A DNA stretch of 64,000 bases from Carallia brachiata (lineage: Eukaryota > Streptophyta > Magnoliopsida > Malpighiales > Rhizophoraceae): assembly GCA_021464245.1 (NCBI GenBank), contig JADCRB010000035.1, forward strand, positions 1,488,229-1,552,228. The letters run 5' to 3'. Of this stretch, positions 37,688 to 50,570 are shown one piece after another. A model generated the notes under the pieces. The model was not told the origin of the DNA and did not search any database. It saw nothing but the letters and a program-made list of their open reading frames with translations. How positions within the stretch are numbered: position 1 is the stretch's first letter; every line of letters starts with the position of its first letter. The position numbers and the translations under genes are program-made.

Positions 37688-40600
37688 CATGCCACAAATG
37701 GTTTTATGCAATTAATAAATGCAAATCATGATCAATTGCAACTAATAAACGCAAATCATGATCAATTGCACACTTATTAGACGGAATTTAATGCATTCAA
37801 CTCCCCAAAAGGTGTTCAAATGCTTTTTGCATTGAAATTAATGGTTTTTGTAAGCGTTAATGCTTAATTAAAGTGAAATTTGGGTTAAATAAGCCATTAA
37901 AATGAAAGAAAATCACTTATTTGCATGAAATGATGCGAGTTTAGACTTTTTATTCATGCCACAAATGGTTTTATGCAAGTAATAAACACAAATCATGATC
38001 AATTGCACACTTATTAGATGTAATTTAATGCATTTAACTCCCCAAAAGGTGTTAAAAATGATTTTTCATTGAAATTAAAGGTTTTTATAAGCATTAATGT
38101 TTCATTTAAGTGTAATTTGGGTTAAAAAGCCATTAAAATGAAAAAAATCACTTATTTGCTTGAAATGAAGTGATTTAGACTTTATTTATCATACCACAAA
38201 TGGTTTTATGCAACTAATAAATGCAAATCATGATCAATTGCACACTTATTAGACGAATTTAATGCATTTAACTCCCCAAAAGGTGTTAAAAATGCTTTTT
38301 ACATTGAAATTAATGATTTTTGTAAGCATTAATGCTTAATTAAAGTGAAATTTGGGTTAAATAAGCCATTAAAATGAAAGAAAATCACTTATTTGCATGA
38401 ATGAAGTGATTTAGACTTTTTATTCATGCCACAAATGGTTTTATGCAAGTAATAAACACAAATCATGATCAATTGCACACTTATTAGATGTAATTTAATG
38501 CATTTAACTCCCCAAAAGTGTTAAAAATGATTTTTCCATTGAAATTAAAGGTTTTTATAAGCATTAATGTTTCATTAAGTGTAATTTGGGTTAAATAAGC
38601 CATTAAAATGAAAAAAACACTTATTTGCTTGAAATGAAGTGATTTAGACTCTTTATTCATGCCACAAATGGTTTTATGCAAGTAATAAACGCAAATCATG
38701 ATCAATTGCAGTAATAACGCAAATCATGATCAATTGCACACTTATTAGACGGAATTTAATGCATTTAACTCCCCAAAAGGTGTTCAAAATGCTTTTTGCA
38801 TTGAAATTAATGGTTTTTGTAAGCATTAATGCTTAATTAAAGTGAAATTTGGGTTAAATAAGCCATTAAATGAAAGAAAATCACTTATTTGCATGAAATG
38901 ATGAGTTAGACTTTTTATTCATGCCACAAATGGTTTTATGCAAGTAATAAACACAAATCATGATCAATTGCACACTTATTAGATGTAATTTAATGCATTT
39001 AACTCCCCAAAAGGTGTTAAAAATGATTTTTCCATTGAAATTAAAGGTTTTATAAGCATTAATGTTTCATTTAAGTGTAATTTGGGTTAAAAGCCATTAA
39101 AATGAAAAAAATCACTTATTTGCTTGAAATGAAGTGATTTAGACTCTTTATTCATGCCACAAATGGTTTTATGCAACTATAAATGCAAAATCATGATCAA
39201 TTGCACACTATATTAGATGTAATTTAATGCATTTAACTCCCCAAAAGGTGTTAAAAATGCTTTTTCATTGAAATTAAAGGTTTTAAAGCATTAATGCTTA
39301 TTTAAGTGTAATTTGGGTTAAATAAGCCATTAAAATGAAAAAAATCACTTATTTGCAGAAATGAAGTGATTTAGACTTTTATTCATGCCACAAATGGTTT
39401 TATGCAATAATAAACACAATCATGATCAATTGCACACTTATTAGATGTAATTTAATGCATTTAACTCCCCAAAAGTGTTTAAAAATGATTTTTCCATTGA
39501 AATTAAAGGTTTTTATAAGCATTAATGTTTCATTTAAGTGTAATTTGGGTTAAATAAGCCATTAAAATGAAAAAAAAATCACTTATTTGCTTGAAATGAA
39601 GTGATTTAGACTCTTTATTCATGCCACAAATGGTTTTATGCAAGTAATAAACGCAAATCATGATCAATTGCAAGTAATAAACGCAAATCATGATCAATTG
39701 CACACTTATTAGACGGAATTTAATGCATTTAACTCCCCAAAAGGTGTTCAAAATGCTTTTTGCATTGAAATTAATGGTTTTTGTAAGCATTAATGCTTAA
39801 TTAAAGTGAAATTTGGGTTAAATAAGCCATTAAAATGAAAGAAAATCACTTATTTACATGAAATGAAGTGATTTAGACTCTTTATTCATGCCATAAATGG
39901 TTTTATACAACTAATAAACGCAAATCATGATTAATTGCAACTAATAAATGCAAATCATGATCAATTGCACACTTATTGGATGTAATTTAATGCATTTAAC
40001 TCCCCAAAAGGTTTTAAAATGCTTTTTCCTTGAAATTAAAGTTTTTATAAGCATTAATACTTATTTAAGTGTAATTTGGGTTAAATATGCCGTTAAAATG
40101 AAAGAAAATCACTTATTTGCACGAAATGAAGTGATTTAACTCTTTATTCATGCCACAAATGATATTATGCAACTAATAAACACAAATTATGATCAATTGA
40201 CACATATTAGATGTAATTTAATGCATTTAACCCCAAAAGGTGTTAAACATGCTTTTTCCATTGAAATTAAAGGTTTTATAACAATTAATGCTTCATTTAA
40301 GTGTAATTTGGGTTAAATAAGCCATTAAAATGAAAAAAATCACTTATTCGCTTGAAATGAAGTGATTTAGACTCTTTATTCATGCCACAAATGGTTTTAT
40401 GCAACTAATAAACGCAAATCATTATCAATCGCACTCTTATTATAGAATTTAATGCATTTAACTCCCCAAAAGTTGTTGAAAATGCTTTTCCATTGAAATT
40501 AAAGGTTTTTATAAGCATTAATACTTCATTAAGTGTAATTTGGGTTAAATAAGCCATTAAAATGAAAAAATCACTTATTTGCTTGAATGAAGTGATTTAG

Positions 40601-41610
40601 ACTCTTTATTCATGCCACAAATGGTTTTATGCAAATAAATGCAAATCATGATCAATTTCATAATAAACGCAATCATGATCAATTGCACACTTATTAGACG
40701 GAATTTAATGCATTTAACTCCCAAAGGTGTTCAAAATGCTTTTTGCATTGAAATTAATGGTTTTTGTAAGCATTAATGCTTAATTAAAGTGAAATTTGGG
40801 TTAAATAAGCCATTAATGAAAGAAAATCACTTATTTACATGAAATGAAGTGATTAGATTCTTTTTCATGCCACAAATGGTTTTATGACTAATAAACGCAA
40901 ATCATGATTAATTGCAACTAATAAATGCAAATCCTGATCAATTGCACACTTATTAGATGTAATTGAATGCATTTAACTCCCCAAAGGTTTAAAAATGCTT
41001 TTTCCATTGAAATTAAAGTTTTTTATAAGCATTAATACTTCATTTAAGTGTAATTTGGGTTAAATATGCCGTTAAAATGAAGAAAAATCACTTATTTGCA
41101 CGAAATGAAGTGATTTAAACTCTTATTCATGCCACAAAGTATTATGCAACTAATAAACACAAATTATGATCAATTGCACACATATTAGATGTAATTTAAT
41201 GCATTTAACTCCCCAAAAGTTTTTGTTAAACATGCTTTTTCCATTGAATTAAAGGTTTTATAACAACTAATGCTTCATTTAAGTGTAATTGGGTTAAATA
41301 AGCCATTAAATGAAAACAAATCACTTATTCGCTTGAAATGAAGTGATTTAGACTCTTTATTCATGCCCAAATGGTTTTATGCAACTAATAACGCAAATCA
41401 TTATCAATCGCACTCTTATTATATAGAATTTAATGCATTTAACTCCCCAAAAGTTGTTTGAAATGCTTTTTCCATTGAAATTAAAGGTTTTTATAAGCTA
41501 ATACTTCATTTAAGTGTAATTTGGGTTAAATAAGCCGTTTTTTTTAATTTCTATTAAAATGAAAGAAAATCACTTCTTTGCTTGCAATGAAGTGATTTAG
41601 ACTCTTTATT
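37688..41610. repeat. 16-monomer HOR, 3923 bp
   Basis: Order is e f g f2, then a second f-g-f2 module headed by a b/e hybrid (38660, b-like start, GATGAGTTAG end), then b c d a, b c d a'. It is one tetramer longer than the 12-mer. The third monomer of the extra module (about 39155) mixes g and d/f features. Confidence 0.82.
41539..41553. other. 15-bp T-rich insertion in an a' monomer
   Basis: The usual AAGCCGTTAAAATG reads AAGCCGTT, then a T-rich 15-base stretch, then AAAATG. Insertions near the same point occur in a' monomers at about 52465 and 55456. Confidence 0.7.
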
Positions 41611-43586
41611 CATGCCACAAATGGTTTATGCAATTAATAAATGCAAATCATGATCAATTGCAACTAATAAACGCAAATCATGATCAATTGCACACTTATT
41701 AGACGGAATTTAATGCATTCAACTCCCCAAAAGGTGTTCAAAATGCTTTTTGCATTGAAATTAATGGTTTTTGTAAGCGTTAATGCTTAATTAAAGTGAA
41801 ATTTGGGTTAAATAAGCCATTAAAATGAAAGAAAATCACTATTTGCATGAAATGATGCGATGTTAGACTTTTTATTCATGCCACAAATGGTTTTATGCAA
41901 GTAATAAACACAAATCATGATCAATTGCACACTTATTAGATGTAATTTAATGCATTTAACTCCCCAAAAGGTGTTAAAAATGATTTTTCCATTGAAATTA
42001 AAGGTTTTTATAAGCATTAATGTTTCATTTAAGTGTAATTTGGGTTAAAAAAGCCATTAAAATGAAAAAAAATCACTTATTTGCTTGAAATGAAGTGATT
42101 TAGACTGTTTATTCATACCACAAATGGTTTTATGCAACTAAAAATGCACAAATGATCAATTGCACACTTATTAGACGGAATTTAATCATTTAACTCCCCA
42201 AAAGGTGTTAAAAATGCTTTTTACATTGAAATTAATGATTTTTGTAAGCATTAATGCTTAATTAAAGTGAAATTTGGGTTAAATAAGCCATTAAAATGAA
42301 AGAAAATCACTTATTTGCATGAAATGAAGTGATTTAGACTTTTTATTCATGCCACAAATGGTTTTATGCAAGTAATAAACACAAATCATGATCAATTGCA
42401 CACTTATTAGATGTAATTTAATGCATTTAACTCCCCAAAAGGTGTTAAAAATGATTTTTCCATTGAAATTAAAGGTTTTTATAAGCATTAATGTTTCATT
42501 GAAGTGTAATTTGGGTTAAATAAGCCATTAAAATGAAAAAAAAATCACTTATTTGCTTGAAATAAGTGATTTAGACTCTTTATTCATGCCACAAATGGTT
42601 TTATGCAAGTAATAAACGAAATCATGATCAATTTCAAGTAATATAAACGCAAATCATGATCAATTGCCACAATTATTAGACGGAATTTAATGCATTTAAC
42701 TCCCCAAAAGGTGTTCAAAATGCTTTTTGCATTGAAATTAATGGTTTTTGTAAGCATTAATGCTTAATTAAGTGAAATTTGGGTTAAATAAGCCATTAAA
42801 ATGAAAGAAAATCACTTATTTATGAAATGAAGTGATTTAGACTCTTTATTCATGCCACAAATGGTTTTATACGACTAATAAACGCAAATCATGATTAATT
42901 GCAACTAATAAATGCAAATCATGATCAATTGCACACTTATTAGATGTAATTTAATGCATTTAACTCCCCAAAAGGTTTTAAAAATGCTTTTTCCATTGAA
43001 ATTAAAGTTTTTTATAAGCATTAATACTTATTTAAGTGTAATTTGGGTTAAATATGCCTTTTAAAATGAAAGAAAATCACTTATTTGCACAAATGAAGTG
43101 ATTTAAACTCTTTATTCATGCCACAAATGATATTATGCAACTAATAAACAAATTATGATCAATTGCACACATATTAGATGTAATTTAATGCATTTAACTC
43201 CCCAAAAGGTGTTAAACATGCTTTTTCCATTGAAATTAAAGGTTTTATAACAATTAATGCTTCATTTAAGTGTAATTTGGGTTAAATAAGCCATTAAAAT
43301 GAAAACAAATCACTTATTCGCTTGAAATGAAGTGATTTAGACTCTTTATTCATGCCACAAATGGTTTTATGCAACTAATAAACGCAAATCATTATCAATC
43401 GCACTCTTATTATATAGAATTTAATGCATTTAACTCCCCAAAAGTTGTTGAAAATGCTTTTTCCATTGAAATTAAAGGTTTTTATAAGCATTAATACTTC
43501 ATTGAAGTGTAATTTGGGTTAAATAAGCCATTAAATGAAAAAAAAATCACTTATTTGCTTGAATTAAGTGATTTAGACTCTTTATT

Positions 43587-44588
43587 CATGCCACAAATGG
43601 TTTTATGCAAGTAATAAACGAAAATCATGATCAATTTCAAGTAATAAACGCAAATCATGATCAATTGCACACTTATTAGACGGAATTTAATGCATTTAAC
43701 TCCCCAAAAGGTGTTCAAAATGCTTTTTGCATTGAAATTAATGGTTTTTGTAAGCATTAATGCTTAATTAAAGTGAAATTTGGGTTAAATAAGCCATTAA
43801 ATTGAAAGAAAATCACTTATTTACATGAAATGAAGTGATTTAGATTCTTTATTAATGCCACAAATGGTTTTATGCGACTAATAAACGCAAATCATGATTA
43901 ATTGCAACTAATAAATGCAAATCATGATCAATTGCACACTTATTAGATGTAATTGAATGCATTTAACTCCCCAAAAGGTTTTAAAAATGCTTTTTCCATT
44001 GAAATTAAAGTTTTTTATAAGCATTAATACTTCATTTAAGTGTAATTTGGGTTAAATATGCCGTTAAAATGAAAGAAAATCACTTATTTGCACGAAATGA
44101 AGTGATTTAAACTCTTTATTCATGCCACAATGATATTATGCAACTAATAAACACAAATTATGATCAATTGCACACATATTAGATGTAATTTAATGCATTT
44201 AACTCCCCAAAAGGTGTTAAACATTTTTCCATTGAAATTAAAGGTTTTATAACAACTAATGCTTCATTTAAGTGTAATTTGGGTTAAATAAGCCATTAAA
44301 ATGAAAACAAATCACTTATTCGCTTGAAATGAAGTGATTTAGACTCTTTATTCATGCCACAAATGGTTTTATGCAACTAATAAACGCAAATCATTATCAA
44401 TCGCACTCTTATTATATAGAATTTAATGCATTTAACTCCCCAAAAGTTGTTGAAAATGCTTTTTCCATTGAAATTAAAGGTTTTTATAAGCATTAATACT
44501 TCATTTAAGTGTAATTTGGGTTAAATAAGCCGTTAAAATGAAAGAAATCACTTCTTTGCTTGCAATGAAGTGATTTAGACTCTTTATT
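43587..44588. repeat. Tetramer module b c d a' (1002 bp)
   Basis: b 43587-43853 (267), c 43854-44120 (267), d 44121-44352 (232), a' 44353-44588 (236). b: TTTCAAGTAATAAACGC, GACGG, ATTTACATG. c: GCGACTAATAAACGC, TATGCCGTT, CACGAAATG. d: ATGATATTATGC, AAATTATGATC, TTCGCTTG. a': CATTATCAATCGC, GCCGTT, TTGCTTGCAATG. Confidence 0.9.
44545..44576. other. Improved inverted repeat in a' monomers
   Basis: AAATCACTTC (44545-44554) pairs with GAAGTGATTT (44567-44576) over 10 bp, and the inner TTGC/GCAA can extend the stem. The extra pair replaces an A-G mismatch found in the common form. Confidence 0.8.
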
Positions 44589-45567
44589 CATGCCACAAAT
44601 GGTTTTATGCAATTAATAAATGCAAATCATGATCAATTGCAACTAATAAACGCAAATCATGATCAATTGCACACTTATTAGACGGAATTTAATGCATTCA
44701 ACTCCCCAAAAGGTGTTCAAAATGCGTTTTGCATTGAAATTAATGGTTTTTGTAAGCGTTAATGCTTAATTAAAGTGAAATTTGGGTTAAATAAGCCATT
44801 AAAATGAAAGAAAATCACTTATTTGCATGAAATGATGCGAGTTAGACTTTTTATTCATGCCACAAATGGTTTTATGCAAGTAATAAACACAAATCATGAT
44901 CAATTGCACACTTATTAGATGTAATTTAATGCATTTAACTTCCCAAAAGGTGTTAAAAATGATTTTTTCATTGAAATTAAAGGTTTTTATAAGCATTAAT
45001 GTTTCATTTAAGTGTAATTTGGGTTAAAAAAGCCATTAAAATGAAAAAAAATCACTTATTTGCTTGAAATGAAGTGATTTAGACTGTTTATTCATACCAC
45101 AAATGGTTTTATGCAACTAATAAATGCAAATCATGATCAATTGCACACTTATTAGACGGAATTTAATACATTTAACTCCCCAAAAGGTGTTAAAAATGCT
45201 TTTTACATTGAAATTAATGATTTTTGTAAGCATTAATGCTTAATTAAAGTGAAATTTGGGTTAAATAAGCCATTAAAATGAAAGAAAATCACTTATTTGC
45301 ATGAAATGAAGTGATTTAGACTTTTTATTCATGCCACAAATGGTTTTATGCAAGTAATAAACACAAATCATGATCAATTGCACACTTATTAGATGTAATT
45401 TAATGCATTTAACTCCCCAAAAAGTGTTAAAAATGATTTTTCCATTGAAATTAAAGGTTTTTATAAGCATTAATGTTTCATTGAAGTGTAATTTGGGTTA
45501 AATAAGCCATTAAAATGAAAAAAAAATCACTTATTTGCTTGAAATTAAGTGATTTAGACTCTTTATT
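44589..45567. repeat. Tetramer module e f g f2 (979 bp)
   Basis: e 44589-44855 (267), f 44856-45092 (237), g 45093-45329 (237), f2 45330-45567 (238). e: GCAATTAATAAATGC and GATGCGAGTTAG. f: GCAAGTAATAAACAC and GGGTTAAAAAAGCC. g: CATACC and TTTTTACATTG. f2: as f, but TTCATTGAAGTG and an A9 tract. Confidence 0.9.
44614..44673. repeat. 30-bp internal direct duplication in a long monomer
   Basis: 44614-44643 and 44644-44673 are two copies of a 30-bp word running from TAATAAATGC (or TAATAAACGC) through CATGATCAATTGCA. The same duplication, with type-specific changes, explains why b, c and e monomers are 267 bp rather than 237 bp. Confidence 0.93.
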
Positions 45568-45805
45568 CATGCCACAAATGGTTTTATGCAAGTAATAAAC
45601 GCAAATCATGATCAATTTCAAGTAATAAACGCAAATCATGATCAATTGCACAATTATTAGACGGAATTTAATGCATTTAACTCCCCAAAAGGTGTTCAAA
45701 ATGCTTTTTGCATTGAAATTAATGGTTTTTGTAAGCATTAATGCTTAATTAAAGTGAAATTTGGGTTAAATAAGCCATTAAAATGAAAGAAAATCACTTA
45801 TTTAC
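45421..45805. repeat. 385-bp stretch identical to 56358-56742
   Basis: Read base by base against 56358-56742 with no difference found, including an A9 tract and the rare CACAATTATTAGACGG variant. It lies 10,937 bp from its copy, inside equivalent f2-b monomers of different HOR units. Confidence 0.88.
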
Positions 45806-47577
45806 TGAATGAAGTGATTTAGACTCTTTATTCATGCCACAAATGGTTTTATACGACTAATAACGCAAATCATGATTAATTGCAACTAATAAATGCAAAT
45901 CATGATCAATTGCACACTTATTAGATGTAATTTAATGCATTTAACTCCCCAAAAGGTTTTAAAAATGCTTTTTCCATTGAAATTAAAGTTTTTTATAAGC
46001 ATTAATACTTTATTTAAGTGTAATTTGGGTTAAATATGCCGTTAAAATGAAAGAAAATCACTTATTTGCACGAAATGAAGTGATTTAAACTCTTTATTCA
46101 TGCCACAAATGATATTATGCAACTAATAAACACAAATTATGATCAATTGGACACATATTAGATGTAATTTAATGCATTTAACTCCCCAAAAGGTGTTTAA
46201 ACATGCTTTTTCCATTGAAATTAGGTTTTATAACATTAATGCTTCATTTAAGTGTAATTTGGGTTAAATAAGCCATTAAAATGAAAACAAATCACTTATT
46301 CGCTTGAAATGAAGTGATTTAGACTCTTTATTCATGCCACAAATGGTTTTATGCAACTAATAAACGCAAATCATTATCAATCGCACTCTTATTATATAGA
46401 ATTTAATGCATTTAACTCCCCAAAAGTGTTGTGAAAATGCTTTTTCCATTGAAATTAAAGGTTTTTATAAGCATTAATACTTCATTGAAGTGTAATTTGG
46501 GTTAAATAAGCCATTAAAATGAAAAAAAAATCACTTATTTGCTTGAAATTAAGTGATTTAGACTCTTTATTCATGCCACAAATGGTTTTATGCAAGTAAT
46601 AAACGAAAATCATGATCAATTTCAAGTAATAAACGCAAATCATGATCAATTGCACACTTATTAGACGGAATTTAATGCATTTAACTCCCCAAAAGGTGTT
46701 CAAAATGCTTTTTGCATTGAAATTAATGGTTTTTGTAAGCATTAATGCTTAATTAAAGTGAAATTTGGGTTAAATAAGCCATTAAAATGAAAGAAATCAC
46801 TTATTTACATGAAATGAAGTGATTTAGATTCTTTATTAATGCCACAAATGGTTTTATGCGACTAATAAACGCAAATCATGATTAATTGCAACTAATAAAT
46901 GCAAATCATGATCAATTGCACACTTATTAGATGTAATTGAATGCATTTAACTCCCCAAAAGGTTTTAAAAATGCTTTTTCCATTGAAATTAAAGTTTTTT
47001 ATAAGCATTAATACTTCATTTAAGTGTAATTTGGGTTAAATATGCCGTTAAAATGAAAGAAAATCACTTATTTGCACGAAATGAAGTGATTTAAACTCTT
47101 TATTCATGCCACAAATGATATTATGCAACTAATAAACACAAATTATGATCAATTGCACACATATTAGATGTAATTTAATGCATTTAACTCCCCAAAAGGT
47201 GTTAAACATGCTTTTTCCATTGAAATTAAAGGTTTTATAACAACTAATGCTTCATTTAAGTGTAATTTGGGTTAAATAAGCCATTAAAATGAAAACAAAT
47301 CACTTATTCGCTTGAAATGAAGTGATTTAGACTCTTTATTCATGCCACAAATGGTTTTATGCAACTAATAAACGCAAATCATTATCAATCGCACTCTTAT
47401 TATATAGAATTTAATGCATTTAACTCCCCAAAAGTTGTTGAAAATGCTTTTTCCATTGAAATTAAAGGTTTTTATAAGCATTAATACTTCATTTAAGTGT
47501 AATTTGGGTTAAATAAGCCGTTAAAATGAAAGAAAATCACTTCTTTGCTTGCAATGAAGTGATTTAGACTCTTTATT

Positions 47578-50570
47578 CATGCCACAAATGGTTTTATGCA
47601 ATTAATAAATGCAAATCATGATCAATTGCAACTAATAAACGCAAATCATGATCAATTGCACACTTATTAGACGGAATTTAATGCATTCAACTCCCCAAAA
47701 GGTGTTCAAAATGCTTTTTGCATTGAAATTAATGGTTTTTGTAAGCGTTAATGCTTAATTAAAGTGAAATTTGGGTTAAATAAGCCATTAAAATGAAAGA
47801 AAATCACTTATTTGCATGAAATGATGCGAGTTAGACTTTTTATTCATGCCACAAATGGTTTTATGCAAGTAATAAACACAAATCATGATCAATTGCACAC
47901 TTATTAGATGTAATTTAATGCATTTAACTCCCCAAAAGGTGTTAAAAATGATTTTTTCATTGAAATTAAAGGTTTTTATAAGCATTAATGTTTCATTTAA
48001 GTGTAATTTGGGTTAAAAAAGCCATTAAAATGAAAAAAAATCACTTATTTGCTTGAAATGAAGTGATTTAGACTGTTTATTCATACCACAAATGGTTTTA
48101 TGCAACTAATAAATGCAAATCATGATCAATTGCACACTTATTAGACGGAATTTAATACATTTAACTCCCCAAAAGGTGTTAAAAAATGCTTTTTACATTG
48201 AAATTAATGATTTTTGTAAGCATTAATGCTTAATTAAAGTGAAATTTGGGTTAAATAAGCCATTAAAATGAAAGAAAATCACTTATTTGCATGAAATGAA
48301 GTGATTTAGACTTTTTATTCATGCCACAAATGGTTTTATGCAAGTAATAAACACAAATCATGATCAATTGCACACTTATTAGATGTAATTTAATGCATTT
48401 AACTCCCCAAAAGTGTTAAAAATGATTTTTCCATTGAAATTAAAGGTTTTTATAAGCATTAATGTTTCATTGAAGTGTAATTTGGGTTAAATAAGCCATT
48501 AAATGAAAAAAAAATCACTTATTTGTTGAAATTAAGTGATTTAGACTCTTTATTCATGCCACAAATGGTTTTATGCAAGTAATAAACGCAAATCATGATC
48601 AATTTCAAGAATAAACGCAAATCATGATCAATTGCACATTATTAGACGGAATTTAATGCATTTAACTCCCCAAAAGGTGTTCAAAATGCTTTTTGCATTG
48701 AAATTAATGGTTTTTGTAAGCATTAATGCTTAATTAAAGTGAAATTTGGGTTAAATAAGCCATTAAAATGAAGAAAGAAAATCACTTATTTACATGAAAT
48801 GAAGTGATTTAGACTCTTTATTCATGCCACAAATGGTTTTATACGACTAATAAACGCAAATCATGATTAATTGCAACTAATAAATGCAAATCATGATCAA
48901 TTGCACACTTATTAGATGTAATTTAATGCATTTAACTCCCCAAAAGGTTTTAAAAATGCTTTTTCCATTGAAATTAAAGTTTTTTATAAGCATTAATACT
49001 TTATTTAAGTGTAATTTGGGTTAAATATGCCGTTAAATAAAATGAAAAAATCACTTATTTGCACGAAATGAAGTGATTTAAACTCTTTATTCATGCCACA
49101 AATGATATTATGCAACTAATAAACACAAATTATGATCAATTGGACACATATTAGATGTAATTTAATGCATTTAACTCCCCAAAAGGTGTTAAACATGCTT
49201 TTTCCATTGAAATTAAAGGTTTTATAACAATTAATGCTTCATTTAAGTGTAATTTGGGTTAAATAAGCCATTAAAATGAAAACAAATCACTTATTCGCTT
49301 GAAATGAAGTGATTTAGACTCTTTATTCATGCCACAAATGGTTTTATGCAACTAATAAACGCAAATCATTATCAATCGCACTCTTATTATATAGAATTTA
49401 ATGCATTTAACTCCCCAAAAGTTGTTGAAAATGCTTTTTCCATTGAAATTAAAGGTTTTTATAAGCATTAATACTTCATTGAAGTGTAATTTGGGTTAAA
49501 TAAGCCATTAAAATGAAAAAAAAATCACTTATTTGCTTGGAATTAAGTGATTTAGACTCTTTATTCATGCCACAAATGGTTTTATGCAAGTAATAAACGA
49601 AAATCATGATCAATTTCAAGTAATAAACGCAAATCATGATCAATTGCACACTTATTAGACGGAATTTAATGCATTTAACTCCCCAAAAGGTGTTCAAAAT
49701 GCTTTTTGCATTGAAATTAATGGTTTTTGTAAGCATTAATGCTTAATTAAAGTGAAATTTGGGTTAAATAAGCCATTAAATTGAAAGAAAATCACTTATT
49801 TACATGAAATGAAGTGATTTAGATTCTTTATTAATGCCACAAATGGTTTTATGCGACTAATAAACGCAAATCATGATTAATTGCAACTAATAAATGCAAA
49901 TCATGATCAATTGCACACTTATTAGATGTAATTGAATGCATTTAACTCCCCAAAAGGTTTTAAAAATGCTTTTTCCATTGAAATTAAAGTTTTTTATAAG
50001 CATTAATACTTCATTTAAGTGTAATTTGGGTTAAATATGCCGTTAAAATGAAAGAAAATCACTTATTTGCACGAAATGAAGTGATTTAAACTCTTTATTC
50101 ATGCCACAAATGATATTATGCAACTAATAAACACAAATTATGATCAATTGCACACATATTAGATGTAATTTAATGCATTTAACTCCCCAAAAGGTGTTAA
50201 ACATGCTTTTTCCATTGAAATTAAAGGTTTTATAACAACTAATGCTTCATTTAAGTGTAATTTGGGTTAAATAAGCCATTAAAATGAAAACAAATCACTT
50301 ATTCGCTTGAAATGAAGTGATTTAGACTCTTTATTCATGCCACAAATGGTTTTATGCAACTAATAAACGCAAATCATTATCAATCGCACTCTTATTATAT
50401 AGAATTTAATGCATTTAACTCCCCAAAAGTTGTTGAAAATGCTTTTTCCATTGAAATTAAAGGTTTTATAAGCATTAATACTTCATTTAAGTGTAATTTG
50501 GGTTAAATAAGCCGTTAAAATGAAAGAAAATCACTTCTTTGCTTGCAATGAAGTGATTTAGACTCTTATT
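47578..50570. repeat. 12-monomer HOR, 2993 bp
   Basis: Canonical [e f g f2][b c d a][b c d a']. The second b has TTAATGCC at its junction with c (CATGCC changed to AATGCC), a variant also found at the same place in several other units (43854, 46841, 54770, 57767). Confidence 0.9.

Larger units (their letters stand above)
41611..44588. repeat. 12-monomer HOR, 2978 bp
   Basis: Starts: e 41611, f about 41878, g about 42114, f2 about 42352, b about 42588, c about 42855, d about 43122, a 43351, b 43587, c 43854, d 44121, a' 44353. e ends GATGCGATGTTAG, with a 2-base insertion. Confidence 0.9.
44589..47577. repeat. 12-monomer HOR, 2989 bp, reference copy
   Basis: The tetramers are 44589-45567 (e f g f2), 45568-46571 (b c d a) and 46572-47577 (b c d a'). 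Few one-base anomalies are present, so this is a good reference for the consensus unit. Confidence 0.92.

Noticed and set aside
45478..45738. 86-codon minus-strand frame repeated in many units
   Set aside because: It spans a long monomer, and the doubled LIMICVYYL segment is simply the 30-bp DNA duplication. Variation among copies is by indels as well as substitutions, which breaks the frame freely in other monomers.
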